A stretch of DNA of 64,000 nucleotides from Rhodoferax ferrireducens (GTDB lineage: Bacteria; Pseudomonadota; Gammaproteobacteria; Burkholderiales; Burkholderiaceae_C). The stretch spans positions 1 to 64,000 of the forward strand of contig NZ_QEII01000304.1 of assembly GCF_003347515.1 (NCBI RefSeq), written 5' to 3'. This document shows, one piece after another, positions 8,771 through 17,497 of the stretch; position 1 is the stretch's first letter, and every line of letters begins with the position of its first letter. The notes below the pieces were generated by a model. It saw only the letters and a list, made by a program, of their open reading frames with translations. It was not told the origin of the DNA and ran no database searches. The position numbers were made by a program, and so were the translations under genes.

Positions 8771-10710
8771 AAATAGTTGATATCCGAAGCCGCATGCTGC
8801 TGGCAGCCCTGTTGCCAATGACCCTGATCGCCCTGTTGCTGGCGGGCGTGTTTCTGGTCTCCCGGTTCGATGACATCGACGAGGCGCACAGCCAGCGTGC
8901 CAGGTCCCTGGCCCGCCAACTGGCGACGGCCAGCGAATATGGCCTGTTCTCCGCCAATATCACCCATTTGCAAACCATTGCCAGCGGCGCCTTGCGTGAG
9001 TCCGACGTGCGTTCAGTTGCCATCGTGAATGCCCAAGGTCAAATTCTCGTGCATGCGGGTAAGCCGGGCTACACCACACCGCCGATTCTGACGCGGCTGG
9101 AAAGCGAAATACCCTATCCGGAGGCGCGCACGGATTTACTGGTGCAACCGATAGCTGCCATGGAGGTCAAACTTGATGATCTGTTTGAAGCCAAGGCGAC
9201 TGGCGCGGTTGTGCCTTCGCCCTTACTGGGTCATGTGCTGATCGAGTTTTCACGGGAGTCGCTGCTTCAGCGCGAACGCGACATTCTGCTGGTGGGCCTG
9301 GCGCTCACCTTCGGTGGTTGGCTGTTTGGCGGTTTCCTGGCCGTGCGTCTTGGCCGGGGGGTTGTTCATCCCATATTGCGGGTATCCAGCCTGATTGAGC
9401 GCATCGGTCGCGGCGAATTGTCTGCCCGTGCAACGGTATTCCCCGACGACCCGCTGCGCGATTTGCAGCTGGGCGTGAACCAGATGGCGGAACGTCTCGA
9501 ATCCGGTCGTGACGAACTGGAGCAGCGCATTGCGCTGGCAACACTGGAGTTGCGGGAGAAAAAGGAAGAGGCCGAGACCGCGACGCTGGCCAAGTCGCGC
9601 TTTCTCGCGGCCGCCAGTCACGATCTGCGGCAGCCCACCCATGCGCTGGGCATGTTCGTGGCACGGCTGGCGCAATTGCCGCACGATGCGGAGACCCGGC
9701 AATTGATCGGAAGCCTGGAGGCCTCGGTGCTGGCCATGCAGGATTTGCTGGATGGCCTGCTGGATATTTCGCGGCTGGATGCCCAGGCCGTGCAAGTGCA
9801 GCTTCGGCCCTTCGCGCTTGCCGATATTTTTGACCAGTTGCATGGGGGATTGACCTTGACGGCCGTGGAGAAGGGCCTTCGCCTGCGTGTCCGGCCGACC
9901 ACGGTCTGGTTGATGAGCGATCCCACGCTGCTGCATCGCATTTTGCTGAATCTGGTCAGCAATGCCTTGCGTTACACGCGTCAGGGCAGCGTGCTGGTGG
10001 CTTGCCGGGTGGCGGGCGACGGCCAGAAGGCCCGCATTGAGGTGTGGGACAGCGGCATCGGCATTGCGCCGGAGCATCACCAGTCCATCTTCAAGGAGTT
10101 CTACCAGGTGGCCAACACGGAGCGGGACCGCAGCAAGGGCTTGGGGCTGGGACTCAATATCGTCGAACGCACAGCCCGTCTGCTGGGGCACCGCCTGACC
10201 CTGCGTTCCAGCCTGGGACTTGGCACGCGCTTCAGCATTGAAGTGCCGCTGGCACCGGTCGGCGTCAGTCTGGAGATACCAGGGGCCCATGAGGTCAAGG
10301 CCATTGGCGATCTTGCGGGTCTGGTCGTGTTGGTCATTGAGGACGATGTCCTGGCCCGTGAGGGTCTGGTGAGTTTGCTCGAATCCTGGGGCTGTGTCGT
10401 GGGGTCGGCTGAAGGTCTGTCAACGGCACTGCAGCAGCTTGAAAGTGGGCTGGTCCCTGACGTGATCGTGAGCGACTATCGTTTGCGTGACGGCGAAAAT
10501 GGCATTGAGGTGATAGATCAGCTGCGCTTGACGGCAGGGAGGCCGATCACCGCCTGCCTGATGAGTGGCGATACGGACCCGATCCTGATACAGGCGGCCC
10601 GGGAAGCCGGGTTGACCCTGCTGCCCAAGCCGGTTCGCCCTGCCAAACTGCGCAGCCTGATTCGTCGTTTTGCCGCTGATATTCAGATCGACGGTGCTGA
10701 CTTGGTGTAG
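8767..10710 (+). CDS. hybrid sensor histidine kinase/response regulator
   Basis: Protein of 647 aa. Order: membrane segment (about 10-32), periplasmic sensor region (33-172), second membrane segment (173-195), HAMP (196-250), coiled coil, HisKA with the phospho-acceptor H285 in ASHDLRQP, HATPase with N395/N399, DSGIGI (428-433) and GLGLGLNIV, and a C-terminal receiver with acidic cluster E525-D527, phospho-acceptor D570 and K621. Complete and apparently functional. It is translationally coupled to the binding protein and converges on a NarL-type regulator with a 28-bp overlap. The internal receiver suggests a phosphatase or relay step before the separate regulator. Confidence 0.93.
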   Translation: MKIVDIRSRMLLAALLPMTLIALLLAGVFLVSRFDDIDEAHSQRARSLARQLATASEYGLFSANITHLQTIASGALRESDVRSVAIVNAQGQILVHAGKPGYTTPPILTRLESEIPYPEARTDLLVQPIAAMEVKLDDLFEAKATGAVVPSPLLGHVLIEFSRESLLQRERDILLVGLALTFGGWLFGGFLAVRLGRGVVHPILRVSSLIERIGRGELSARATVFPDDPLRDLQLGVNQMAERLESGRDELEQRIALATLELREKKEEAETATLAKSRFLAAASHDLRQPTHALGMFVARLAQLPHDAETRQLIGSLEASVLAMQDLLDGLLDISRLDAQAVQVQLRPFALADIFDQLHGGLTLTAVEKGLRLRVRPTTVWLMSDPTLLHRILLNLVSNALRYTRQGSVLVACRVAGDGQKARIEVWDSGIGIAPEHHQSIFKEFYQVANTERDRSKGLGLGLNIVERTARLLGHRLTLRSSLGLGTRFSIEVPLAPVGVSLEIPGAHEVKAIGDLAGLVVLVIEDDVLAREGLVSLLESWGCVVGSAEGLSTALQQLESGLVPDVIVSDYRLRDGENGIEVIDQLRLTAGRPITACLMSGDTDPILIQAAREAGLTLLPKPVRPAKLRSLIRRFAADIQIDGADLV

Positions 10711-11330
10711 CCATAATGGCTCGCCGCGAGGACGGCCTGGACACGGGTTTGGACGCGAAAGGCGCGCAGAATTCCGCTGACATGACTCTTGGTGGTTTCA
10801 TCCGCGAGCTGCAGGATTTCACTGATGTCCTTGTTGGAGCGGCCATCCAGCAACAGATACAGCACCTCTTCCTGGCGCGGCGTGAGTTGGGGGGGCGCAC
10901 GCCCATGTGACCCCTCCAGTGCAGGCGTTCCTGGCGCCGCCAGCACCTCGGCCGGCACATACACTTCACCTGCCAGAACCCGTTGCAAGACGGACAGCAA
11001 ATCGTCGCTCATGCCGGCTTTCGTGACGAAGCCGGCGGCACCCCTGGCCAGCACCTGTCGCATGATCTGGGGGTTGACCGAGCCGGAGAGCATGACGATG
11101 GGCAGCTCGGGATGCTTCTTGCCGAATATGCCAAGCGCCTCCAGCCCGTTCATGTCGGGCAAATGGTAGTCAAGCAGCACCAGATCGAGATCGGGGTGTA
11201 AGGCCGCCAGCTCGAACGCGCGGGCACAGTGGGGGGCCTCCAGCACCTCGACCTGCTCGTCCAGCCCTTTGAGAACCTGGCGCAGGCCTTCGCGCACCAG
11301 CGCGTGATCGTCGACAACAAGAATCTTCAA
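10683..11330 (-). CDS. NarL/LuxR-type response regulator
   Basis: Protein of 215 aa. Receiver domain at residues 1-125 with D8/D9 acidic pair, phospho-acceptor D54 (LLDYHLPD) and conserved lysine in FVTKAG; C-terminal LuxR helix-turn-helix at about 148-205 (LTPRQEEVLYLLLDGRSNKDI ... KSHVSGIL). Its 3' end overlaps the kinase 3' end by 28 bp in convergent orientation. It is the likely output of the neighbouring hybrid kinase; the pairing is inferred from position only. Confidence 0.92.
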   Translation of the reverse strand: MKILVVDDHALVREGLRQVLKGLDEQVEVLEAPHCARAFELAALHPDLDLVLLDYHLPDMNGLEALGIFGKKHPELPIVMLSGSVNPQIMRQVLARGAAGFVTKAGMSDDLLSVLQRVLAGEVYVPAEVLAAPGTPALEGSHGRAPPQLTPRQEEVLYLLLDGRSNKDISEILQLADETTKSHVSGILRAFRVQTRVQAVLAASHYGYTKSAPSI

Positions 11331-11365
11331 AATCTTCTACCTGGCGCTTTCTTACAATACAAGCT

Positions 11366-14300
11366 ATGTTTGTTCACCTGCGTCTCCACACCGAATTTTC
11401 CGTCGTTGACGGTACCAACCGTATCGATGATATCGTCAAGTCTGCCGCTGCCGACCGGCAGCCTGCGCTGGCCATCACGGACTTAAGCAACCTGTTTGGT
11501 GCCATCAAGTTTTACAAAGAGGCCCGCAAACGGGGTGTCAAGCCCTTGATTGGCACGGAGATCTGGCTGGAGGGTCTGGGCAAGGACGATGCCACCCTGT
11601 CGCGCCTGGTGCTGCTGGTGCAGAACAAGCAGGGTTACCTGAATTTGTCTGAAATGCTGGCGCGGGCCTGGACGCAGAACGCGGGTAAGGCGCAGGCCTC
11701 GGTCAAATTAGACTGGCTCACGGAGCTGAACGAGGGTTTGATCGCCTTGTCGGGTGCGCAGGCCGGGCCGGTGGGGCAGGCCCTGATGCAGGGTGATGAC
11801 GCACGCGCCTTTGACGCCGCTTTGCAGCTGGGCGCCATTTTTCCGCATCGCTTTTACCTGGAGCTGCAACGCGCCGGACGTGCTGATGATGAAGCGCATG
11901 TCATCGCGACCGTGCAGCTGGCCGCGCGCATGGGCTTGCCGGTGGTGGCGACGCATCCGGTGCAATTCAGCCTACCCGACGACTTCGAGGCGCATGAAGC
12001 GCGGGTGTGCATTGCCGAGGGCGAGATCCTGGGCAACCAGCGCCGTGTGCGTCGCTTCACACGCGAGCAGTACTTCAAGTCTTCCGAACAAATGGCGGCC
12101 CTGTTTGCCGATGTGCCGTCCGCCCTGGCCAATACGCTGGAAATCGCCAAGCGTTGCAACCTGACGCTCGTTCTGGGCAAACCGCAGTTGCCCGAATTCC
12201 CGACGCCCCTGGTCAATGGCCAGCACATGACGCCGGAAGAGTACTTTCGCTACACCTCGCACGAGGGATTGAAAGAACGGCTGCTGCATTTGTACCCGGA
12301 TTCGGCCAAGCGTGAGGCCGAGCGGCAGCGCTACGTCGACCGACTCGAGTTCGAGATCACCACCATCTTGAACATGGGCTTTCCGGGTTACTTTTTGATC
12401 GTGGGCGACTTCATCAACTGGGCCAAGAACAATGGTTGCCCGGTGGGGCCGGGACGCGGCTCCGGTGCGGGCTCGCTGGTGGCGTATTCACTGAAGATTA
12501 CCGACCTGGACCCGCTGCAATACAACCTGCTGTTCGAGCGCTTTTTGAACCCCGAGCGGGTCTCCATGCCCGACTTTGACATCGACTTTTGCCAGACCAA
12601 CCGCAACCTGGTGATCGATTACGTCAAGGATAAATATGGCAAAAATGCCGTCAGCCAGATTGTGACCTTCGGCACCATGGCGGCCCGTGCCGCGGTGCGC
12701 GACGTGGGCCGCGTGCTGGACATGAGCTACACCTTTTGCGACGGCATCAGCAAGCTCATCCCGAACAAACCGGGCGTCAGCGTCAGCCTGCAGTTGCCGC
12801 CACCCGACCGCAAAAAAGACGACAAAACCGTGTACGCCACCGACGAGCCGATTCTGGCCGAGCGCGAGAGCAAAGAGGAAGACGTCAAGATTCTGCTGGA
12901 GCTGGCCCGTAAGCTGGAGGGCATGACCCGCAACGTCGGCATGCACGCCGGCGGTGTGTTGATCGCGCCGGGCAAGCTGACCGATTTTTGCCCGCTGTAC
13001 CAGCAGCCTGGCAGCGAGTCGGCAGTGAGCCAATACGACAAGAACGACGTCGAAGCCATTGGCCTGGTGAAGTTCGACTTTTTGGGCCTGGCCACACTCA
13101 CCATTCTGGAAATCGCGCGCGAATTCATCATCAAGCGCCACAAAGGGCAGGAGAATTTTGCATTTGAGAACCTGCCGCTGGACGATGCGCGGGTCTACAA
13201 GCTGTTTTCCGATGGCAAGACCGAAGCGGTATTCCAGTTCGAGTCGCGCGGCATGCAGGGCATGCTGAAAGACGCCAAGCCAACCCGGCTGGAAGACCTG
13301 ATCGCGCTCAACGCCTTGTACCGGCCCGGCCCGATGGACCTGATTCCGAGCTTTGTGGCGCGCAAGCATGGCCGCGAGGTGGTGGAGTACCCGCACCCGC
13401 TGGTGGCCAATATGCTCTCGGAGACCTACGGCATCATGGTCTACCAGGAGCAGGTGATGCAGACCGCACAGATTCTGGGCGGCTACTCGCTCGGTGGTGC
13501 CGACATGCTGCGCCGCGCCATGGGTAAAAAAGACGCGGACGAGATGGCCAAGCACCGTCAGATCTTCCGTGATGGCGCCCTGAAGAACGACATCAACGAG
13601 GCCAAGGCCGACGAGGTGTTTGACTTGATGGAGAAGTTTGCCGGCTACGGCTTCAACAAGTCGCACGCCGCTGCTTATTCACTGCTGGCCTACCACACGG
13701 CCTGGCTCAAGGTGCATTACACGGCCGAGTTCTTCTGCGCCAACATGACCGTGGAAATGGGCGACACCGACAAGCTCAAGGTCCTGTATGAAGATGCGCT
13801 GAAGATGGGCCTGACCTTCGAGCAGCCCGACGTGAACCGGGGCGTGCCCCGCTTTGAGCCCATTTCCGACAAGATGATTCGCTATGGCCTGAGCGCCATC
13901 AAAGGCTCGGGCCAGCAAGCCATTGAGGCCATTGTGGCGGCGCGTGAGGGTCGGGGCGCCGGCCCCTCGGGCGATGTGGTTGGCCCGTTCAAGAGCCTGT
14001 TCGACTTTTGCGTGCGGGTGGACCGCGGCCGCATCAACAAACGTACGGTGGAGGCCTTGATCAAGGCCGGTGCCTTTGACTCGATTCATCTCAATCGGGC
14101 CAGCTTGTTGGCCTCGGTGGACCGGGCCTTCGAATTTGGTGCGGCAGCGGTCGCCAATGCCAACCAGGGCGGCCTGTTCGACATGGGCGGCGACGATGAC
14201 CATGGCTCCAGCACGCAGGAGCCCGATCTGGTGGATGCCATGCCCTGGGGCATCAAGGAGCGCTTGGTCTATGAAAAAACCGCGGTCGGCTTCTACCTGT

Positions 14301-14926
14301 CAGGTCATTTGTTTGACGAGGTGGTGCTGGAGGTGCGCCGCTTTGCCAAGCGCCAGATTGACGACCTGATTGACACGCGCGAGCCGCAACTGCTGGCCGG
14401 CATCGTCACCGATTTCCGGGTCATCAATGGTCAGCGCGGCAAACTGGCCTTGTTCAAGCTGGATGACAAAACCGGGGTGATTGAAGCCCGTGCCGATGAG
14501 GCGCTGATCAACGCCCACCGCAATCTGCTCAAAGACGATGAACTGGTGATCGTCATGGGCAAGCAGCAGGTGGACCGTTTTTCCGGCGGCATGCAGCTGA
14601 CCGTGACGCAGATCTGGGACCTGGACCAGGCGCGTTGCCGTTTCGGCAAATACCTGCGCGTGGCGGTGAGTTCGAACGAAGGCGGCAAGGCCCCTGATGT
14701 GGCCCGCATGATCAAGGAATACCCGGCTCAGCGTGAAGTGACGGAGCAGGGCGAGGTGCTGCGGGGCATGAGTGTGCGCCTGGCGGTGGCGTGCCAGGGC
14801 GAGACCGGCGCCGCCTCGACAGAACTGCTGCTGGGCGAAGCGTTCAAGTTTTTCCCCACCAATGAGGCCCTGGCCGGCTGGCGGGTGCAGGCCGATCAGG
14901 GTAAAGCGGCCATAATTTATGAGTGA
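11366..14926 (+). CDS. dnaE: DNA polymerase III subunit alpha
   Basis: Protein of 1186 aa, the normal size for replicative DnaE. It starts with a PHP domain (FVHLRLHTEFSVVDG), then the polymerase core with the catalytic aspartates in PDFDIDF near residue 401-407, the GPGRGSGAGSLV palm motif just before it, the helix-hairpin-helix region around residues 840-900 and an OB fold and tau-binding region at the C terminus. It replicates the chromosome as part of the holoenzyme. The 35-bp gap to the divergent response regulator gene must hold both promoters. A dispersed repeat follows the stop codon directly. Confidence 0.98.
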   Translation: MFVHLRLHTEFSVVDGTNRIDDIVKSAAADRQPALAITDLSNLFGAIKFYKEARKRGVKPLIGTEIWLEGLGKDDATLSRLVLLVQNKQGYLNLSEMLARAWTQNAGKAQASVKLDWLTELNEGLIALSGAQAGPVGQALMQGDDARAFDAALQLGAIFPHRFYLELQRAGRADDEAHVIATVQLAARMGLPVVATHPVQFSLPDDFEAHEARVCIAEGEILGNQRRVRRFTREQYFKSSEQMAALFADVPSALANTLEIAKRCNLTLVLGKPQLPEFPTPLVNGQHMTPEEYFRYTSHEGLKERLLHLYPDSAKREAERQRYVDRLEFEITTILNMGFPGYFLIVGDFINWAKNNGCPVGPGRGSGAGSLVAYSLKITDLDPLQYNLLFERFLNPERVSMPDFDIDFCQTNRNLVIDYVKDKYGKNAVSQIVTFGTMAARAAVRDVGRVLDMSYTFCDGISKLIPNKPGVSVSLQLPPPDRKKDDKTVYATDEPILAERESKEEDVKILLELARKLEGMTRNVGMHAGGVLIAPGKLTDFCPLYQQPGSESAVSQYDKNDVEAIGLVKFDFLGLATLTILEIAREFIIKRHKGQENFAFENLPLDDARVYKLFSDGKTEAVFQFESRGMQGMLKDAKPTRLEDLIALNALYRPGPMDLIPSFVARKHGREVVEYPHPLVANMLSETYGIMVYQEQVMQTAQILGGYSLGGADMLRRAMGKKDADEMAKHRQIFRDGALKNDINEAKADEVFDLMEKFAGYGFNKSHAAAYSLLAYHTAWLKVHYTAEFFCANMTVEMGDTDKLKVLYEDALKMGLTFEQPDVNRGVPRFEPISDKMIRYGLSAIKGSGQQAIEAIVAAREGRGAGPSGDVVGPFKSLFDFCVRVDRGRINKRTVEALIKAGAFDSIHLNRASLLASVDRAFEFGAAAVANANQGGLFDMGGDDDHGSSTQEPDLVDAMPWGIKERLVYEKTAVGFYLSGHLFDEVVLEVRRFAKRQIDDLIDTREPQLLAGIVTDFRVINGQRGKLALFKLDDKTGVIEARADEALINAHRNLLKDDELVIVMGKQQVDRFSGGMQLTVTQIWDLDQARCRFGKYLRVAVSSNEGGKAPDVARMIKEYPAQREVTEQGEVLRGMSVRLAVACQGETGAASTELLLGEAFKFFPTNEALAGWRVQADQGKAAIIYE

Positions 14927-14927
14927 A

Positions 14928-14984
14928 ATAGGGCTCTAGCCCTTGTTGAATAAGCGGAAGTAGCTACTAAAAATATAGCAAAAT
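14928..14984 (-). repeat. dispersed palindromic element between dnaE and tolA
   Basis: Fills the 58-bp gap between the convergent dnaE and tolA genes. It contains the perfect palindrome GGGCTCTAGCCC, a GTTGAATAAGCG spacer and TAGCTAC followed by AAAAATATAGC. In this position it could act as a two-way terminator. Confidence 0.8.
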
Positions 14985-15923
14985 CTAGTCTTTGGGGCGG
15001 AAACTGATAACCAGCGAGTTGGGCACCCGTCCATCCACATCACGCGGCAGTTTCTCAGTCTTATCGATAGCCCTCAAGACCGCATCGTCCCACGATTTGT
15101 CGGCGCTGGGCTTGAGCAGCTTGCGGCTGATGATGGTGCCGTCGGGGGCCGTTTTGACTTCAACTTCGGCCATGGGGTTGCCGACAACCTCGTCGACAAA
15201 CACAATGTTGGGCTTGATGCTGGCGCGAATGCGGCCTGCGTAGCTCGCTGACGGGCCGGACGCGTGCAGAGCCGTGCCGGTGGCCCCAGGTGAGCCTGTG
15301 GCGCCTGCGAGCCCGGTCATGCGCTTGATATTTTCCTGGCGCTGTGCTTCCAGTTTTTTGGCATCGAGTTGGGCCTGGACTGCTTCTTTGCGTTGGGTCT
15401 CCTGCTCGGTTTTCTTCTTATTCTCGGCCGCTTTCTTGTCCAGCTCGCGCTTGGCCAGCAGTTTTTCCTGCTTCAATTTTTCCTGTTCAAGTTTCTCTTC
15501 CTTGACCTTCTCTTGCTTGAGCTTTTCTTGTTTGAGTTTGGCCAGCCGCTGCTTCTCCAGGTCGTCCTGCTTTTCCTTCTTCAAACGCAGTTTTTCCCGC
15601 TCCAGCGCAATGTCGGCATCGGGCTGCTTGGGTTGGGCTTGTGGCGGGGGCGGGGTGGGCTTGGGCGCTGGCTTGATGACCGGTGGTTTCGGTGTTTCAG
15701 GTGGCTCGGGCGGAACTTCGACCAGCTTGGGCGCAGCTTGTTGCGGCGTGGCCGACCACAATTCTGCCTCGGCGGTGACGGTCACGGCCTCGCGCTTCCA
15801 GTGCACCCCCCAAGTCAGGGCTGCTAGCAAGAAAACATGGGCCAGCACGGCCAGCCCCAGCGCCCGCGTTAGGCCCGGCGTGGGCGGTGGCGCGAATTCA
15901 AGGCGGTCGGTCGCGGCGTGCAT
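14985..15923 (-). CDS. tolA: TolA / TonB-family cell-envelope protein
   Basis: Protein of 312 aa. One membrane anchor (residues about 20-42), a proline-rich stretch with PEPPETPKPP and repeated KP, a long charged helix (about 105-205) built of KLKQEK-like repeats, and a C-terminal TonB/TolA domain (YAGRIRASIKPNIVF ... PNSLVISFRP). TolA links the inner-membrane TolQR motor to outer-membrane Pal and is needed for outer-membrane constriction at division. It directly follows tolQ-tolR, and the whole set follows ybgC. Confidence 0.92.
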   Translation of the reverse strand: MHAATDRLEFAPPPTPGLTRALGLAVLAHVFLLAALTWGVHWKREAVTVTAEAELWSATPQQAAPKLVEVPPEPPETPKPPVIKPAPKPTPPPPQAQPKQPDADIALEREKLRLKKEKQDDLEKQRLAKLKQEKLKQEKVKEEKLEQEKLKQEKLLAKRELDKKAAENKKKTEQETQRKEAVQAQLDAKKLEAQRQENIKRMTGLAGATGSPGATGTALHASGPSASYAGRIRASIKPNIVFVDEVVGNPMAEVEVKTAPDGTIISRKLLKPSADKSWDDAVLRAIDKTEKLPRDVDGRVPNSLVISFRPKD

Positions 15924-15932
15924 GCTCCGCCT

Positions 15933-16352
15933 CTAGTTGGCCAGTTGCACCGACAAACCCACGCGCTGCACGCCCTCGCGTTGCAGCTTGTCCATGACCT
16001 TGACGACGGACTCGTACTTGATGTTTTTGTCCGCGCTGATGACCACGGCCGAATTATTCACACCACTTTGGGCTTTTTTGACCGCACTGGCGATGTCCTT
16101 GAGCCCGAGAGAGGTGGACTTTTCCTGGATTTTCATCTCGATTGATTCGTCTTTGCCAATGACGAGTTGAATCACCTGGTCCGGCTGCTTGGCGGCCTTG
16201 CCGACACTGGGCAAATCGATCACGCTGGGTGTGATGAGCGGCGCCGTCACCATGAAGATGATCAGCAGCACCAGCATCACGTCGATGAAGGGCACCATGT
16301 TGATTTCGTTGATGGTGCGGCGTCCGCGTCCGCGGCTCACTAGGGATGCCAT
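15933..16352 (-). CDS. tolR: Tol-Pal motor protein TolR (ExbD family)
   Basis: Protein of 139 aa; the ATG at 16352 has AAGGAG 8 nt upstream and is preferred over the TTG two codons earlier. One membrane helix carries the conserved proton-path aspartate in NMVPFIDVMLVLLIIFM; the rest is a periplasmic ExbD/TolR domain. It works with TolQ to energise TolA. Gaps to tolA and tolQ are short (9 and 27 bp). Confidence 0.95.
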   Translation of the reverse strand: MASLVSRGRGRRTINEINMVPFIDVMLVLLIIFMVTAPLITPSVIDLPSVGKAAKQPDQVIQLVIGKDESIEMKIQEKSTSLGLKDIASAVKKAQSGVNNSAVVISADKNIKYESVVKVMDKLQREGVQRVGLSVQLAN

Positions 16353-16379
16353 GGTCAAACTCCTTGTCTAACTTTTACG

Positions 16380-17072
16380 TTAATGCCCGGAGGCCGACTG
16401 CGCGCCCACATTGCGCTGCAGAATATTGGAGAACTCCTCGATGAAGGTTTCCAGGCGGATCGCGATGCGGTCAATGTCCCGGGCAAATCGGTTGTACGCC
16501 ACCACGGCCGGGATGGCCGCAAACAGGCCAATGGCGGTGGCCACCAGCGCTTCGGCAATGCCGGGGGCGACCGTGGAGAGCGTGACGGTTTGCAATGACG
16601 CCAGCCCGGTGAAAGCGTGCATGATGCCCCACACGGTGCCGAACAGCCCCACATAGGGCGAGACCGAGCCGACCGAGGCCAGGAACGACAGATTGGTTTC
16701 CACCACATCCATCTCGCGCTGAAAACTGGCCCGCATGGCCCGGCGCGCGCCGTCCATCAGGGTGCTGGCATCGATGATTTTTCTCTCGTGCAACTTCTGG
16801 TATTCACGCATGCCACTGGCAAAAATGCGCTCCATCGGCCCGGAGTGGCGGGCGTTTTTGGCAGCGGCGCCAAACAGGTCATTCAGGCTGGTGCCGGACC
16901 AGAACTCGCGCTCAAAACCGTCGTTGAGCGACTTCACCCGCTTCAGTGCAAACAGCTTGCGGAAAATGGCGGCCCAGCTGGACACGGAGATGACCACCAG
17001 CAACAGCATCACCAATTGCACGACCGCACTGGCGTTGAGGACCAGATGGAGGATCGACAGGTCTTGATTCAT
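16380..17072 (-). CDS. tolQ: Tol-Pal motor protein TolQ (ExbB family)
   Basis: Protein of 230 aa with the three-helix TolQ/ExbB layout: helix 1 near residues 15-37, a cytoplasmic loop, and helices 2-3 around 135-195 (GLFGTVWGIMHAF ... EALVATAIGLFAAIPAVVAYN). Forms the proton channel of the Tol motor with TolR. Its start codon overlaps the ybgC stop by 4 bp. Confidence 0.96.
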   Translation of the reverse strand: MNQDLSILHLVLNASAVVQLVMLLLVVISVSSWAAIFRKLFALKRVKSLNDGFEREFWSGTSLNDLFGAAAKNARHSGPMERIFASGMREYQKLHERKIIDASTLMDGARRAMRASFQREMDVVETNLSFLASVGSVSPYVGLFGTVWGIMHAFTGLASLQTVTLSTVAPGIAEALVATAIGLFAAIPAVVAYNRFARDIDRIAIRLETFIEEFSNILQRNVGAQSASGH

Positions 17073-17497
17073 TTCAGGATTTCCAATAGGTTTGGCGGGA
17101 TTCTTGCGAGCTTGTAGCTGCTTGCATCCACCCAGCCGATGCGGATGGTAGCTTCACAGAGCAGCGTATTTTCTGCCTGTGTCTTCAGGAATGCCTGTTG
17201 TCGTATTGTCATGGATACTCGCCCGACCTCCAGCGGCATGGCTGTAACAAAAAGTTCATCGTCCAGGCGGGCTGGCCTGTGATAACGGATCGAGGTGTCG
17301 CTCACCACAAACATGCCACCGGTGCGGTCACGCAACGCACGTTGTTCAATGCCCAGAGAGCGCAGCCATTCGGTGCGCGCCCGCTCGAAGAACTTCAGGT
17401 AATTGGCATAGAACACGATGCCGCCGGCATCCGTGTCCTCCCAATACACCCGCACGGGCCACGAAAACGTCCGTCCTGCTGGAACGGAGCTTGTCAT
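17069..17497 (-). CDS. ybgC: Tol-Pal-associated acyl-CoA thioesterase YbgC
   Basis: Protein of 142 aa, a single hot-dog domain with the 4-hydroxybenzoyl-CoA thioesterase signature EDTDAGGIVFYANYLKFFERARTE; the aspartate of DTDAGG is the catalytic residue. Members hydrolyse short acyl-CoA or interact with acyl carrier protein and phospholipid synthesis, and are routinely encoded upstream of tolQ. ATGA overlaps join it to the aminotransferase before it and tolQ after it. Confidence 0.95.
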   Translation of the reverse strand: MTSSVPAGRTFSWPVRVYWEDTDAGGIVFYANYLKFFERARTEWLRSLGIEQRALRDRTGGMFVVSDTSIRYHRPARLDDELFVTAMPLEVGRVSMTIRQQAFLKTQAENTLLCEATIRIGWVDASSYKLARIPPNLLEILK

